Assembly: GCA_028015205.1 (NCBI GenBank) | Contig: CM051516.1 | Location: forward strand, 28,076,593-28,140,592 | DNA: 64,000 nucleotides | Direction: 5' to 3' | DNA from: Mytilisepta virgata | Lineage: Eukaryota; Mollusca; Bivalvia; Mytilida; Mytilidae | Translations under genes and position numbers: made by a program | In this document: in pieces, positions 1-12,129 of the stretch | How positions within the stretch are numbered: position 1 is the first letter of the stretch | How the letters are laid out: each line of letters begins with the position of its first letter | Notes under the pieces: generated by a model | Told to the model about the DNA's origin: nothing | The model's database searches: none | Seen by the model: the letters and a program-made list of their open reading frames with translations, nothing else

Positions 1-44
1 TATGTTATTTTTAATGTATAGAGACTAGTATACATTATTGTTTA

Positions 45-182
45 GGGGCCAGCTGAAGCCGCCTCCGCCAGCGGGATTTTCTCGCTGCGTTGAAGACCCA
101 TTGGTAGCCTTGACCTATTTTCTGCTCTTTGGTCGGGTTGTTGTCTCTTTGACACATTGCCCGTTTCCATTCTCTATTCTAT
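45..182 (+). repeat. Dispersed bivalve repeat (GGTCGGGTTGTTGTCTC type)
   Basis: The block contains GGGATTTTCTCGCTGCGTTG, 'GAAGACCCATTGGTAGCC' and GGTCGGGTTGTTGTCTCTTT, followed by a pyrimidine-rich TTTCCATTCTCTATTC end. I recognise this as a very common dispersed sequence in Mytilus genomic and transcript data. There is no open frame across it. The direction is the one in which the sequence usually appears at transcript 3' ends. It is one of the main reasons for assigning the window to a mussel. Confidence 0.6.
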
Positions 183-1180
183 TGTATGTGTTTGTATTCT
201 CACCATCTTGAAAACATACAATTTCTCAACGAAGATAAATGATGGCATGTAAATATTTATTATACCAGTAACAATGCATAGACGAGGGTTCTAAAATTTC
301 GATTTTCAATAGGAATTCTGGAAGATGTGAAACGAAACCCAATCAAAGACCTTTTATAATATTTAGTTCAGCCATACAGACTCCAGAGAGACTCTTTTTT
401 TTAACTTAATGTCGAAAAACCTTTTTTTTTTTGTCTTCACCTACTGATGTAGCATGAGAGGAAATCCGATCTACGAAATTCAAGATGCATTTCCCAGTTC
501 TAAGCAATTACTTAATACTTTAACAATCCATTATTTTAATTCATACCAATGAAAACAAGAACTATATCAACAGCTTCTTTCAACCGAAATAAACTAGCAT
601 GTAGAGTTAGTTTTATATTTTCTCGTCATGCTCAAAGTTAAAGGCCTGCATGTTAAATATCAGATTCATAATATAGAGAATAATACATAACATTCCAATA
701 TCAGTACGAGGGCCTTAGGCCCGAGGGTGATATTTGTCGTAGGATTATACGGATTTTGACATGTTTTATATGCTTTATAAGTGGTAACAGTGGTAACAAA
801 TTTTTTTGTCTGGAAGGAATACTACGTTGAAATTAACGTATGTTTAACTATGAATAAACAATTGCTTGTTGGTTGTGTAACCAATAACAGCACATAACTA
901 GAACAAAAATTATACCACAGAAACCATGTGTTTTTCAAGACCAACAACAAAGACAACAGCCCCATACCATACCATGTTTTGGACAAACCTATTGTGGCTG
1001 TATAAAAATGAATCAACACTACATTGTGCTACCACCAAGACATCCTGAGAAAAAAGCATGAAACTTTTTTTCTGAAATAATATGCATTTGGTAGCATGTC
1101 CTTCCATAGTTTCTTCGCGCCTAAGCATCATGTTTGGGCACTTGTTCAAAATGGAAGAAATTTAATCTGCTGAAGTAAAT
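183..1180. other. Unique AT-rich stretch, no gene seen
   Basis: No supported coding region. Short open frames on the minus strand (822-1149) have no recognisable domain and overlap one another in two frames. A small GC-rich palindrome, GGGCCTTAGGCCC, lies at 710-722, flanked by AATATCA and TGATATT. This arrangement is typical of the short palindromic repeats seen elsewhere in the window. Confidence 0.5.
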
Positions 1181-1221
1181 TAAAGTACCTCCCCGAGAAG
1201 TTCCGTAAATAAAATCCGAGA

Positions 1222-1310
1222 CGTCTGAAATGAGATGCGATACAGGTTGAGCCATGCGACAAATGGGGTGCGAAACAGATTTAGCCATTCGATAAAGGGT
1301 ACGTGATAAA
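1222..1310. repeat. Degenerate two-copy repeat, about 37 bp
   Basis: Two related segments occur in tandem: GATGCGATACAGGTTGAGCC followed by 'GGTGCGAAACAGATTTAGCC', each ending in a CATgCGA or CATtCGA motif and a purine-rich tail. Divergence between the copies suggests an old duplication. Confidence 0.35.
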
Positions 1311-1493
1311 AGGTTAATGTGTGCAATATAGATGGAACATCTGGTGCTTTATCATATATGCAAAATGACTCTATTTAGTACTATGTATATGATAAAATTC
1401 ATTATTTGATTTCTCGTGTAAATAAAATAAATACCTTTTCTGTTGTCGTTAGACATAAAATTTGTAAACATGACCAGTTCTTTTAAGAAATTA

Positions 1494-1593
1494 CTGAGTG
1501 GGACATACGAAACTAAGATAGGAACTGTCACCTGCCTCCTCGGCTGAGTGAGACATGCGAAACTAAGCTAGGAACTGTCACCTGTCTCCTCAG
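1494..1593. repeat. Two-copy tandem duplication, 50-bp period
   Basis: CTGAGTGGGACATACGAAAC (from 1494) is repeated as CTGAGTGAGACATGCGAAAC (from 1544). Both are followed by AAGNTAGGAACTGTCACCTG and a CTCCTC end. The two copies differ at only a few positions, mostly transitions. Confidence 0.75.
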
Positions 1594-1599
1594 TAGTAT

Positions 1600-3890
1600 G
1601 ATTATTCCGGTTCGCAGTGCTAGTATCTAGTGCTTAAAGTTGAAAAAATTACACATTGGAATTAAGTTGTTTGTATATATCGACTGAATGAACCTAAAAA
1701 TAACACAGCTTGGCCTGGATAAATACGTGGTTAATGTACTCGATATGGAAAAAATGCACTTGCTTACGTAAATGCAGTTTCGGAAATCTGCTTGGCAATT
1801 ATTTATAAATCTAATTAATAAATAAAATTGATGAATATGAATCTAGTAATCAGATTTGTTTCATTTCGCAATAAATTATTTTACGTATAAATCTGCTTGA
1901 AAGTTATTGTATAAACACTCAAAAAGCGTCTTTTATCTATTTACTGAAACACATGTTTAAAGACGAAAACGGACTGTAATTTCTATAAAATCTACTAGTA
2001 CGTAATCCCAAACGTTTGCCGACCTCTATCGCAAAACTGTAAATTAAACCTAGGGACTAATTTTATGATAAAAGCATATCTAAATTACTTTCATTAACTT
2101 GCTAATGAATATAAAGAACGAAAATAGAATGCCAGAATAAATAAAAACTAAACAACGTAGATGTTTTAATGGCAACAATTTATCATAGGATACATACAAG
2201 TTTATGTTTGAAATCCGCTTTTTCGGTTTTCAGATGATAAATTGTAAAGTACTGTATTATTCTCAGTTTAATTTATTTCACCAGAGCAACTGAAACACAA
2301 AAGGCGTGTAAAAAGAAACATAAAAACACTTTTATCTTCTGTCATATATCTACACACCTTCCTTCATTTTATGCTTGCAACGTTTTTGTCGATAAAATTA
2401 AAAATGTACATTAGAGAAAAAAAATTTTGAAGCGAGAGCCACGGTATCTTGCAAAATCTTCAAAAGCAAAATACTAAGTTAAACTTGATTTGCAAGGTGC
2501 AAGGTTTACAAAGGCCCAGGTAATATAAACATCAAAACAATTTTTATGCAAAGATTTTCGTACTTACACCGGATCATTTTTCATGAAGTTCCTACTAAGT
2601 TTAAGAACAGCGATTTTTGAAACCGAAATACGTTTGTATCTAGAAATATCCCATTTTCCTATAAATCATTATCAAACAAAATTTTACGAAAATATTTTGA
2701 AGCACAACGCGCCGAAAAACTATTTTCGACTATTGTACATGTAACACAGAGCTAAGTCGGCGAAACGCTGAATATTTCTTATAATGAAAATCATGATTTT
2801 CGCATTCCATGATTCCATCAGTTCACGTGATACAATCTATGAATATTCATATTTCTCCATATCTTCATCGAAAAGGCTCATTTAAAAACTCCGAAAGATT
2901 CTGTTCAGCAAACATTTACAAAATATCCGTCAGTGATATGCATACCTGTTTCTGGCTACCAAGCAAGATGCGGGCTTAGAAATGTGGTTAAAAGAATGAG
3001 TAGTCAATGTGGCAAATTAGGAACAAAATTAATACAGGGAAATAGGCGGGCTGAATGACTGGAGTAAGGTGTGTGTCAAGGTTTTGACAAAAACAGTCAA
3101 ACAGGACGTGTACATGTACGATACCTTGTTCTTGGGAAAGAAAGGAAAAATAAAAATTTTTTTTAAAAAAATGAAAACAACCACACACACAAGACAAAAA
3201 GGAGTTAGTACCACATACCTCGGCAAAAATTGAGGTTGATGCGGAAGCGTTTTTTCTTTACAGGCTAAATGTCAAATTCGGTTTATTACGAAATAAGGAT
3301 GAAGTTATTTGTACAAAACTATTCAGTGGACCAACAATATAGCTAAAAATTACCGTGTATCTTCATTATATGATATGCTGGTTTTGTTTTTCCGTATTGG
3401 TCCCCTATGGATTTATATGATAATGATAGTTGGTTTATACTGCTATGAGATAATTAAGCGTGTTTCGCTTATCTTTTTGTTCTACGTTTATGCCATAGTA
3501 CATTAAAGAGATCCTGTAGTTATTTATTTAATTTAATTACAATTCTTTTAGTTCCTTCCAATTAAACGCATTACAAAACATCTACAGGGATTTATTTTAA
3601 ACCGGTATGGTTTTGTTCCAGTGGTGATTCGAATTTATTAACAATAGCTAAAATTAATTCTTAGGAAATGTCAATTAGGTCTGTTTTAGAATAGCTTTCT
3701 GTTGGTGGCGATGGCAACCTTATTTTTTGAAATGTACAATATATATGACTAAGATAGTCTATACGTTATATATAAAGAATCAATTTCTTATTAAGGTATG
3801 AGACCATAGTTAATATGTGATTTTCACTATACACAAATATATTCATTTAAATACATGAAAATGAAAAGATATATGGTTTTAAGCGTCAAT
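1600..3890. other. Unique AT-rich stretch, no gene seen
   Basis: Long AT-rich sequence. The open frames found (minus strand 2988-3226, plus strand 3309-3506) are under 70 codons, hydrophobic from low complexity, and have no domain I recognise. No tandem or inverted repeat stood out. Confidence 0.5.
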
Positions 3891-3920
3891 AGGGCAACAC
3901 GAAAAAAGAGAGTTATATCT

Positions 3921-4340
3921 AGGGGTCATGTTATGCATCAGTGACGGATCGTGGGAGCTCAATCCACAAAACTGCCTAGCGCGTCCCCGGGAGGGAGATC
4001 GAAAAGATCCTCTCGTTGGGGCGTTGTCAGGTCATAACAAAGAAAGGTTGACCCGCACCATAATGGGTAAAGTGTTTGGCAAGTGTTTGGAGAATGCCAC
4101 ACTCCATGCACATTAAAGACCCTTTCTGTAGTTTTCAAAAATGGGTAGGCTGATGGCCGCTACAGAAGGCTAAATTATCCGAGCCTATCCAAACATCCAC
4201 AATTTTACAGTGGCAGTCAATTTGATCCCCTAAATTGTTTCCCGTCCTATCCCTATTTCAATTGTTTGATAAATTGTTGAACTGGTTCTTGTCCTGAAGA
4301 AGCATGAAATATTTTCCACTGGACGTTAAAGACACATTCC

Positions 4341-4383
<43 letters not shown>
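3921..4383 (+). repeat. SINE-like element with (AATC)n tail
   Basis: A GC-richer block begins near 3921 (TCATGTTATGCATCAGTGAC) and contains 'GCGCGTCCCCGGGAGGG'. It ends with CCACTGGACGTTAAAGACAC followed directly by about ten CAAT/AATC units (4340-4383). A 'GGACGTTAAA' end followed by an AATC-type microsatellite is the usual 3' end of several molluscan SINEs, from family knowledge. The orientation is set by the tail. A 62-codon open frame inside (3928-4116) is taken to be incidental. Confidence 0.55.
4340..4383. repeat. (AATC)n microsatellite
   Basis: About ten perfect tetranucleotide repeats form the tail of the SINE-like element just before them. Confidence 0.9.
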
Positions 4384-4399
4384 TAGGGCTTATGATGTT

Positions 4400-6400
4400 G
4401 CCTTCACCTCAGAAGGCCGTTGGCCTTGTGCAATATTACTGTTAAGTGGTCCATAAAACATGATATTGCCCTCAGTAAAATGCCATAATTGTATAATATT
4501 TATTCACTGACTAGAAATCATCACTGCGGCAAAAGATGAAATTCTTTATTGGTCCTTTATACGACATTGCGTATGGGGATTCTGTGTAAGAAGATGAAAG
4601 TGACCATTTTATTAAAAACGGTATGTGATGCGGGTTTATGTGTAATTCGTTTTCATTACCATAACGCATAAACTTATATATATTTATTTTGGATTTTTGA
4701 ATCTGCTCTTCAACGGTTTTTAGTTGTTATTTCGGTTTTTAACATTTTCGGCCTAAGTACAACTGATGTATCGTACGCCGACGAATTATGAAGTTAAAAA
4801 AGAAAAATTAGACTTCATCAATTTTGTAGAATTAAATTGTTCAATTATACAAATTTTGATTAAAAAATATGCATATTTCGTCAAGGTACCAATCGGATGT
4901 GTTTGAGGCCAAAATTTTATGTTATTTGCAAAAAATACACCTGTTACTTTTAGTAATCTTTTCATGCTTCAATGTTGGTTTTTCTCCGTATTATATGCAC
5001 ATTGTAAATATTTAGTGATACCGATTTTGATGCACATGAAGTGCACATTTCGTCGATTTTTAAACATAACAAAAACCTCAAATCGACGAAGAGCAAAGTT
5101 AAATGTCAAAATAACTAAAACGATGAAGCCAGTGATAGACCGATGCACTCCTAGATAATTGTCGCAAAATCAAATATTTATAAAACAGTTAATTAAAAAA
5201 ATTAATCATTAAAAATCTTGAAAAATTCTTTAAATATACTTTGATACCAATTTTGATGTAAAGGAGTGTGCACATTACGTCGATTTACCACTCATGCCTA
5301 ATATGTTGAAATCCAAAACAATAATCCAAAAAAGAAGAGTATATGAAAAAACGACAAATGGCCAAAAGTGGTAAAGAGGTAAAGCCAAAACCATTTAAGG
5401 ACACAGCTTTGCACGAGGGAGATTTTCCTTAGTTTTCACAATTTTTACATTCTCGTAACAGTAAAACCTAAATATCAATTCCGGGCTAACGGTAAAATTC
5501 TAAGTATCAATTCCGACTAGTATCGAAATAGTATCAACTGAGCTGGAGATACTCTCGGGGACTTGGAGTCCACCAGCAGCGGCATCGACTCAGTGGTAAA
5601 ATAAAATTCGTTGATACCAATGTTGATCTCTTTACTAACCTTATTATACAAATATGCCACATGTTTGTGCAGAATATATTATTTATAACCACATATAAGG
5701 GTTATAAGTATAACTAAATTGAAATAATTGAATTGGAATTGAAATGGACAATTTGATTGGTTGAGCAAATTATATTATATTGTATAACCTACTTTGATAC
5801 ATTGTGCCAACGTATTACTCCGCTGTCCGCAACTTAAATATTCCTGAGCTAAATACGTGCAACTTTTTCAATATTCAAAAATCCTAAAGGCAGTTTTGGA
5901 TCAGAAAATTCATGAAAATAAAATTATAAGGATTTTTTTTTAAATTTTGGAATAGGTTATACTTGTATAAATTGAAAAGCACCCTTAATTGTTATCTAAT
6001 AATCTTTTCAAGATACATTTACAAATCATTGCTTCCGTTAAACGAACACTATAACAACTATCGTGACTACACTTATTATATAATTATGTTACGGAAGTTT
6101 AACATTTTCTTAATCGTCAGTTTTAAAATGTGTTGTTTTAATGCTTCATCTAATAACCTCATGTCTTCACTGTTTAAATCCAACAATCGAAATACTTCCT
6201 CAAATGGAGTACTAATGACGTAATATGTTATTACTTCAGTCTCACAAGATTTTAGAAACTGTGTCTGGCAGTCGTTAAATTTAAACGAACATCGTGGTTT
6301 AGTCTGCTATCCTGTGAAACACTGTACATGCTAAATATCTAAGGAACAGTATCTAAGACGGACTGCACAAGAATTCTCCTTCAGCAATGAGGAAAGCTGA
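4400..6400. other. AT-rich stretch with two relics of a dispersed repeat
   Basis: No gene is supported. Segments at about 5020-5160 and 5238-5400 share 'GATACCRATTTTGATG' followed by a GTGCACATTNCGTCGATTT core and 'ATGAAGCC'-like ends. A third relative with the same TGCACATTTTGTCGATT core lies at 20350-20450. A CTCTCGGGGACTTGGAGTCC segment at about 5552-5580 is another phrase I know from bivalve repeats. Everything is too diverged to define element ends. Confidence 0.4.
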
Positions 6401-6403
6401 CGC

Positions 6404-6416
6404 CCTCCTCCAACAG
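6404..6416. repeat. Target-site duplication, left copy
   Basis: CCTCCTCCAACAG occurs immediately outside the 3' tail of the minus-strand SINE and is repeated perfectly at 6705-6717, on its other side. Confidence 0.8.
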
Positions 6417-6704
6417 TTTGTTTGCTTGTTAAGTTTGGGTTTTACGCCGTTTTCAGCAAATTTGGTTATTTCGCGGCGGCCAGTTTTTATTGGTGGAGGA
6501 AGTCAGAGTACTCGGAGAGAACCACCGAATTTCGATAGGAAAATTGGCAATCCTTGTCAATTTAGATCGGAGTCGAACACACCCCGCCACAGTTGGGATT
6601 CGCACTCTGATCCTCAGTGTTGACAGGCTAGTGATCCTTAGTAGTCATGACAAACTACCTAGACCACTCGGCCACCGAAACCCCAACACAATTATGAAAG
6701 AGGA
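6417..6704 (-). mobile_element. tRNA-derived SINE, full length
   Basis: Read on the minus strand, the element starts near 6704 and has a pol III box A-like TGGCCGAGTGGTCTAGG (about 6658-6674). A box B-like GAGTGCGAATCCCAAC follows about 50 nt later. The body contains GGTGGTTCTCTCCGAGTACT and CTCCACCAATAAAAACTGGC. The conserved tail is GCTGAAAACGGCGTAAAACC, followed by AAC-rich repeats. A perfect 13-bp target-site duplication (6404-6416 and 6705-6717) brackets it, which fits retroposition by a LINE-type machinery. Open frames crossing this block on the plus strand (6387-6735) are incidental. Confidence 0.85.
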
Positions 6705-6717
6705 CCTCCTCCAACAG
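6705..6717. repeat. Target-site duplication, right copy
   Basis: This is a second perfect copy of CCTCCTCCAACAG next to the 5' end of the minus-strand SINE. Confidence 0.8.
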
Positions 6718-6719
6718 AT

Positions 6720-8550
6720 GTTAATTGTCAGATGATATTGATAGTATTGTCATAGTCACCCCCTTGCACCTTAAATTTTGTATAAATAAATACTGATTTG
6801 AACTGGTCGACTGAAACTTAGTTTTCAAGACTATAGACTGTCTTGATCTTAATGGCCAATATATCAGTGATGGTGAAGACGGGGCATGTATTCTTTATCA
6901 ATCAAAGATCTGAGCTTTCTAAATTAATTAGTAGCAACTACTAACGTTTAATACCTTATATAACATTATTAGGAAATAACCAAGTTTGTGAAAGTAATTA
7001 AATTCTATCTGAAACATATTTATGCTTCCTGGTTTCTAGATATATTTCTTCTTTCTTCCTTTTATTTGATTTTATAGTCATGCTCCAACGTGGTAATTTA
7101 TATTGCTTAATGACGCAAGTCAAACGTATAATTTTTCTGATCATTAGTTTTATATATTCTAATTGGCCAAGCCCAAACGAACAAGATTATGAAATAAAAC
7201 TAAACACATAAATAGGAGCAAGTCTGTCTACAACTATAGCAGCACTTTTATTATCAAATTAACAAATTCACAAATTATCAAATTTAACTTAATTAAAATC
7301 AAATTTTTATATACGGCCAACACTCAGTTATGGCACAAAGCTATCTACAAAAGAGAAAACTAGACATTATTCAATGTTAAATAACTGTCTTCTTGCCTTC
7401 TCAGTAAAATATGGAGAGGTTTGATGTAAGTTATTATAACTTGTATCCAATCCAAATTGTTACTAGACAATGAAATATGTTTAAACTAAACTCATTAAAA
7501 CACTGTATCAAACAGTTGTACAATATGTACGTTTTTTCGGTCATTAGTGTTCAGGCAATTAAATCCCACACCGCTCAAGCTTTGCTGTGTGGCTCTTGTA
7601 GTTTTTCAGTAATATTTGATTTTAACAGAGTAGATGCATCATACTTCTGATTGGATGGATGGTTGGGTATTTGACATCATTAAGAACTGCCGCAACACGG
7701 ATTGTTAGACAAAACTTTCATTAACTACTGAAATTTCATCATAACACTGCTTAAATACCACTTCTACACAGAATGCATGAAATACACGTACAGCCAAACT
7801 CATTAAAATCCGCATTTGCTTTGTATCATCCAATCGTGACGAACATAAACACATACCATGTGCTTACAGTAACTTTTAACATACACGTGAATAGTAAACA
7901 TTAACACGTGGTACCAAATTCACTTATGTGCATCGCTAACTTTAATAAATATGCAAAATAACAATCCAAAAATACTAATATTAGATATAGTAAATTTAAA
8001 CTATGCTGTATACGACGCATTTCAAGGAGTTACCTCTCATCAGATGTAATTATATTTGGATTAAAATTTATTAAGAAGATCGTTGCACGACGTTTGAGAG
8101 CATTGGTAAAAAAATCCTACGTTCAGTAAGCGCAAAAAAAAAAAAAAAAAAGAATCCACGATTGAAAAAAATTCGTATCAAAATAAGTTACACATACATT
8201 GTTTCCGAAGTTTACCGAAAAGTGGTTTCTCGTTACGCTGTGTATAACATCCGAGGTATTTCGTGATCAAATATGGTCCGAATATCTTAAATTGCCATTC
8301 CCCCGGCTCCTTTTTAAGTATCCTGGTTACAAAATTGTAATGTTTTATTATTGGCCTCTGTTTCTGCACTAAAATAATTTTTTAAATATTCTGAACAATT
8401 TGTCAGTCAAGATTAAGAAGACAATTTACTTTTCATTGACGTTAAAGTTATAACATAAAAAAGTAGATGTTGTACCAATGCGTGGAAAGTTTTTTCACGA
8501 CATATTCTGTTAGGAAAATTATATAAAAACACAAACTCGGTAGTTTGTAA
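6720..8550. other. AT-rich stretch, no gene seen
   Basis: No recognisable coding region. A 63-codon minus-strand frame (8178-8369) shows no domain. An 18-nt A run ends near 8150. Nothing else is repeated within the window as far as I could see. Confidence 0.5.
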
Positions 8551-8551
8551 C

Positions 8552-8693
8552 ATAGGTAACATCCCCGATATGGAAAGAAGGCAATCACGCACTTAACATC
8601 TGTTTAAATGCGTAATAAAATTGACGTTGCATTTTTCAATCGTGTATTTTATTCGAAGAAAAGACCAAATCGGGGATAAAAATATGTTATCTA
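8552..8693. repeat. Imperfect inverted repeat, about 140 bp
   Basis: The left end ATAGGTAACATCCCCGAT is mirrored at the right end by ATCGGGGATAAAAATATGTT, with a small insertion in the right arm. The centre contains weakly complementary AT-rich sequence. It is probably a decayed palindromic element. Confidence 0.5.
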
Positions 8694-9409
8694 CGGTTAT
8701 ATTTACCCTGAGATTTCGTTACCCTTAAGCCCCACTGTACAGTATTGGGCTTCACCCCAGGCAGCACAAAAGTGCTTGGGATTGGCACAATAACAGTTTC
8801 CGGGGCTATAAATGTAGATGCTTTTTTGAAAGTTTTTTTTTTATAGACTTTGCAATTGCTCTGAAAATAGTTTATAGATAACCGAGTTCACTTTAGGGAA
8901 AACGGTAGTATTTATTTTGCCATAGGGATAATTATACCCTTTTTCAAATTTTCACAATTTTTTAAACAAAAACACAGAGCCTACATTCATAGTCAGTTAA
9001 AGTACTTTCATAATAGTACTCAGAAATATATTTGAAAATGCATGATGACCATCTTCCTATTCAGCCAGCTTTACAAAACTAGGCAAAACTAGCGTTACCG
9101 GTACTTTGCCGCCTTTTTCTGTGCAGTGAATACAAAATAAAAAAAAAATGTCAAAAATTTATTTTTACCTGGATGTACAATTCTTTGATTATCCTAATTC
9201 ATACTACAACTTGAAATGATATGCTGACTACACAATTACTTTTTGTTCAATCTACAATGTTCTTATATTTTGACCTGAATAGGGTAAACAATTGAGCAAA
9301 CTAGTACCTGGAAAATAAATACTATCATTTTCCCTTTAGGCTTCTTGACGTATTGGGAAAATCCGGATTATGTCTTTTTCCTTCTCTGATATCTTTTTTA
9401 TGCCCCCGC

Positions 9410-9982
9410 GACGAATAGTCGGGGGGGGGGGGATATTAATTTACCCCTGTCCATCCGTTCGCCCTGATATAGATACGTGGTTTGTCCGGCTATCTCCTCC
9501 TACAGTTTTGGAGCTACAGCTTTAATATTTTGTAGGATGTTTATACACATAATGGAGATGTGCATGTCCACAGGTTTTGTTTTTTCCCCCAAATATTCTC
9601 AAAATAACAGGTAGTTGGACTTTGTCATATTTTTCGTACTAGCTGCGTAAAGGTAACAGGGTTTGTCCGGCTAACTCTTCCTACAGTTTTGGAGCTACAT
9701 GTTACATATTTTATAGTATGTCTATACCCATAATGGAGATGTGGATGTCTACAGGATTTGATTTTCATCAAAAATTTGTAGCACTGTCTCAAAATTGCCA
9801 GAAGACAAAGCTAATTCTAGATAGAATTTTACCTATATCACCACAGGTAATACCTTTATATTTACATATCATGAATGAAAAATTAAAGGTAATATGTATA
9901 GAAGTTGTGTATGATAGAACATCATACATAGTGTTAAGAACTTTTGACTTGTTTATAATTTCTTATGGTCAGACGGGGGCAT
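9410..9982. mobile_element. Non-autonomous element with ATGCCCCCG terminal inverted repeats
   Basis: The left end reads ATGCCCCCGCGACGAATAGT and runs into a G tract. The right end reads CAGACGGGGGCAT, so the outer 9 bases (ATGCCCCCG) form an inverted repeat. Inside, TTTGTCCGGCTA-TCTCCTCCTACAG and TTTGTCCGGCTA-ACTCTTCCTACAG are an internal duplication about 180 bp apart (9481 and 9662). From general knowledge, sequences starting 'TGCCCCCGCGACGAATAGTC' are abundant in mussels. The 98-codon open frame at 9718-10014 runs through the right end and is not considered a gene. Confidence 0.55.
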
Positions 9983-10013
9983 CGTTTGTATATTACAGAC
10001 ACACTTCATTTTA

Positions 10014-10672
10014 AAACTAGAGGCTCAGAGGGTTGAGCCTGTATCGCTCACCTAGCATGATTTCCCGTAGGGTCAAATGTTAACCTAAGTCCTCTGCTGG
10101 TGGCCATCTTCAATGAGGGATTGACACCAAAGTAACAGAACTTAGTCAGCAGCACCTTAAGAGGAACATTCAGGCCATATTTGGTTTCAAGCAATAGTGC
10201 AATTCTGTAGACTTTTGTTATATGCCATAGACTCTTTCTGTCAAGTTTGTCTCTATTTGGCTAAGCAGTTTCAGAGAATTTTTTTTAAAGCAACCAATCA
10301 GAAACGAGAATTGCCCATGGTGGCCATGTTTGTCGCCTGATCTGGACAAAATAAGGAAACTTTATAAAAACACCTTCCACAAATGCTTCCGGTCAAGTTT
10401 CGTTCCATTTGGCCAAGCGTTTTCAGAGAAGAAGATTTCTTTAAATCAGCCGATCAGAAACAAGAACTGCCAATTGCAGCCATATTTGTAGTCCGATCGG
10501 AACAACATGAGCAAACTTTATAAAGGACCTTACATAGATGCTTCCTGTCAAGTTTAATTCCATTTGGCCCAGTGGTTTCAGAGGAGAAGAATAAAATGTG
10601 AAAAGTTAACAGACGGACGGACGACGGGCGCCAAGTGATGACAAAAGCTCACATGGCCTTTGGCCAGGTAAT
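10014..10672. repeat. Dispersed GCTCACC-type repeat, copy 1
   Basis: It opens with ACTAGAGGCTCAGAGGGTTG and 'CCTGTATCGCTCACC' and closes with GACGGACGGACGACGGGCGCC, 'AAGCTCACATGGCCTTTGGCC' and a degenerate GGTGAGCT-like end. The body is built from diverged copies of a segment that reads roughly 'GTGGCCATNTTTG...CAGAAACAAGAA...TTCAGAGAAGAAGA...CTTTATAAA'. A second, longer copy is at 18311-19465, and a remnant lies near 27900-28100. I recognise this as a common bivalve repeat. The autonomous partner is unknown to me. Confidence 0.55.
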
Positions 10673-10674
10673 CT

Positions 10675-11750
10675 AAAAACCATTCCTAACAAAACAACTT
10701 TATCTATAATTATTAAGTGAGGGGGCATACTTCTTTTCTAGTTTTTTACTTACTTGTCTTTTGAAGTAAAGTATGTGATCACTTCTCCGTTGAGTTATAT
10801 TACATTCAATACTTGCTCTTTTGTTTCTACTGTGATAGAAACAATTAAATAACCATTATATTGATATATATCGTTCTCCGGTTTTTGCAAAAGTAAAACT
10901 CGTAGCATAATACATGTACTAGACGATATCAGCTGATCGATGCAATCCTAATATATTTTAGACACGACATATTCTCTTTAAGGCAATACAAATTGTCGTA
11001 GATAATTACCGATTTTCTTTTTCAATCAACGCTAAATATCCTAAACACAAATATTTGAGAATGTTTTAATCATATAGTTGTATTAAAAATAAGTTTATAT
11101 TTAGGTAATCAATTTCATTATATTTTTTCATTCATTCATAAACAGCAAAATCAAAATTGGCATCACGACTCATTTATACCAAAAATTGAAAGTTGCAAGG
11201 ATTTATATAAACACAGTATTGCATTTCGGGGCCAAATAGCATGCAAGATGTTTCGCCAGAATGTGGTACATGTACGAAGCGTCCTATAGGAATGTCAATG
11301 GTACGAACGACTTAATGTTGGCACGAAAAGATAGACCTTATAAAGAAAATATCATAAACGACGTCCGCTAGGCAAAATTTCCACTAAATTCAAGCACAAA
11401 CAAACTACTAAGTACATTTGCAATAAAACATTATATATACGAATCTGGTTGTTAAAATCCTCTACACGAAAAGAATAAACAAGATCAGAGTGGCCGTTGA
11501 AAATAAAATACGGTTAAGTCGTTATTTCAGAGTAATTTATTGGTACAAGCCTTAAAAATTGCAACTACTTCTCCTATCTCAAATTTCGGTTAACTCGAAA
11601 TTAGTTTAGCTTTCCTTCATCTTTGAGATAATGAGAATCAACTACTACTATGTATACTAAGTTAAAAATGTTTAAAAATATACTCGGATATATACATTTC
11701 TATATTAATAGTCACCAGATGCGTTCCGGCTCCTGACCAAAAACTATGAA
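10675..11750. other. AT-rich stretch, no gene seen
   Basis: No open frame of note and no recognisable repeat. A low-complexity A/G tract at about 11750-11780 marks the far end of the minus-strand retroelement remnant that follows. Confidence 0.5.
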
Positions 11751-11754
11751 AGGC

Positions 11755-12129
11755 AAAAAAAAAAAAAGAAGAAAAAAAATAGACCGAACATTATGGGAAA
11801 TTCAATCAAAAGGACCTAAACAGTTCAACCAAAATCCTTAGGAGATTTTCAACACAAGTTTCTGAAAAGGACAAATATACCTAAGGAGCAATCAAGAAAA
11901 CGTAATCCATTGGACAGACAAACCCGGGAAGACAAACGAACAACCACAAGCACAACAAATAAACACAGAAAACTAAAAACAATGAACAACACGAACTCCT
12001 ATAAAAACCAGGAGTGAACCCAGGTGCTCCGGAAGGGTAAGCAGTTCCTGCTCCGTATACGGCACCCGTCGTGAAGTTCAACAAGGTCAATCCGGTGGAA
12101 GTCACAAATCGTAGGGGTCACATGAAAGG
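11755..12129 (-). mobile_element. 3' region of retroelement remnant
   Basis: This lies directly downstream of the reverse-transcriptase fragment on the minus strand. It begins with CATGTGACCCCTACGATTTG and is open in two frames for about 50 to 75 codons, including a frame containing TSTGLTLLNFTTGAVYGAG. It ends at an A-rich tract near 11755-11780 (a T/A-rich run on the minus strand). The same arrangement follows this RT family in other molluscan sequences, as far as I recall. Whether the region is translated or is a conserved 3' UTR cannot be decided here. Confidence 0.4.

Noticed and set aside
6387..6735. Two overlapping 78- and 81-codon coding regions
   Set aside because: They run antisense through a tRNA-derived SINE with target duplications.
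11881..12105. Independent 74-codon gene after the RT fragment
   Set aside because: It lacks a proper start. The same DNA is also open in another frame, and it appears to be the retroelement's 3' region.
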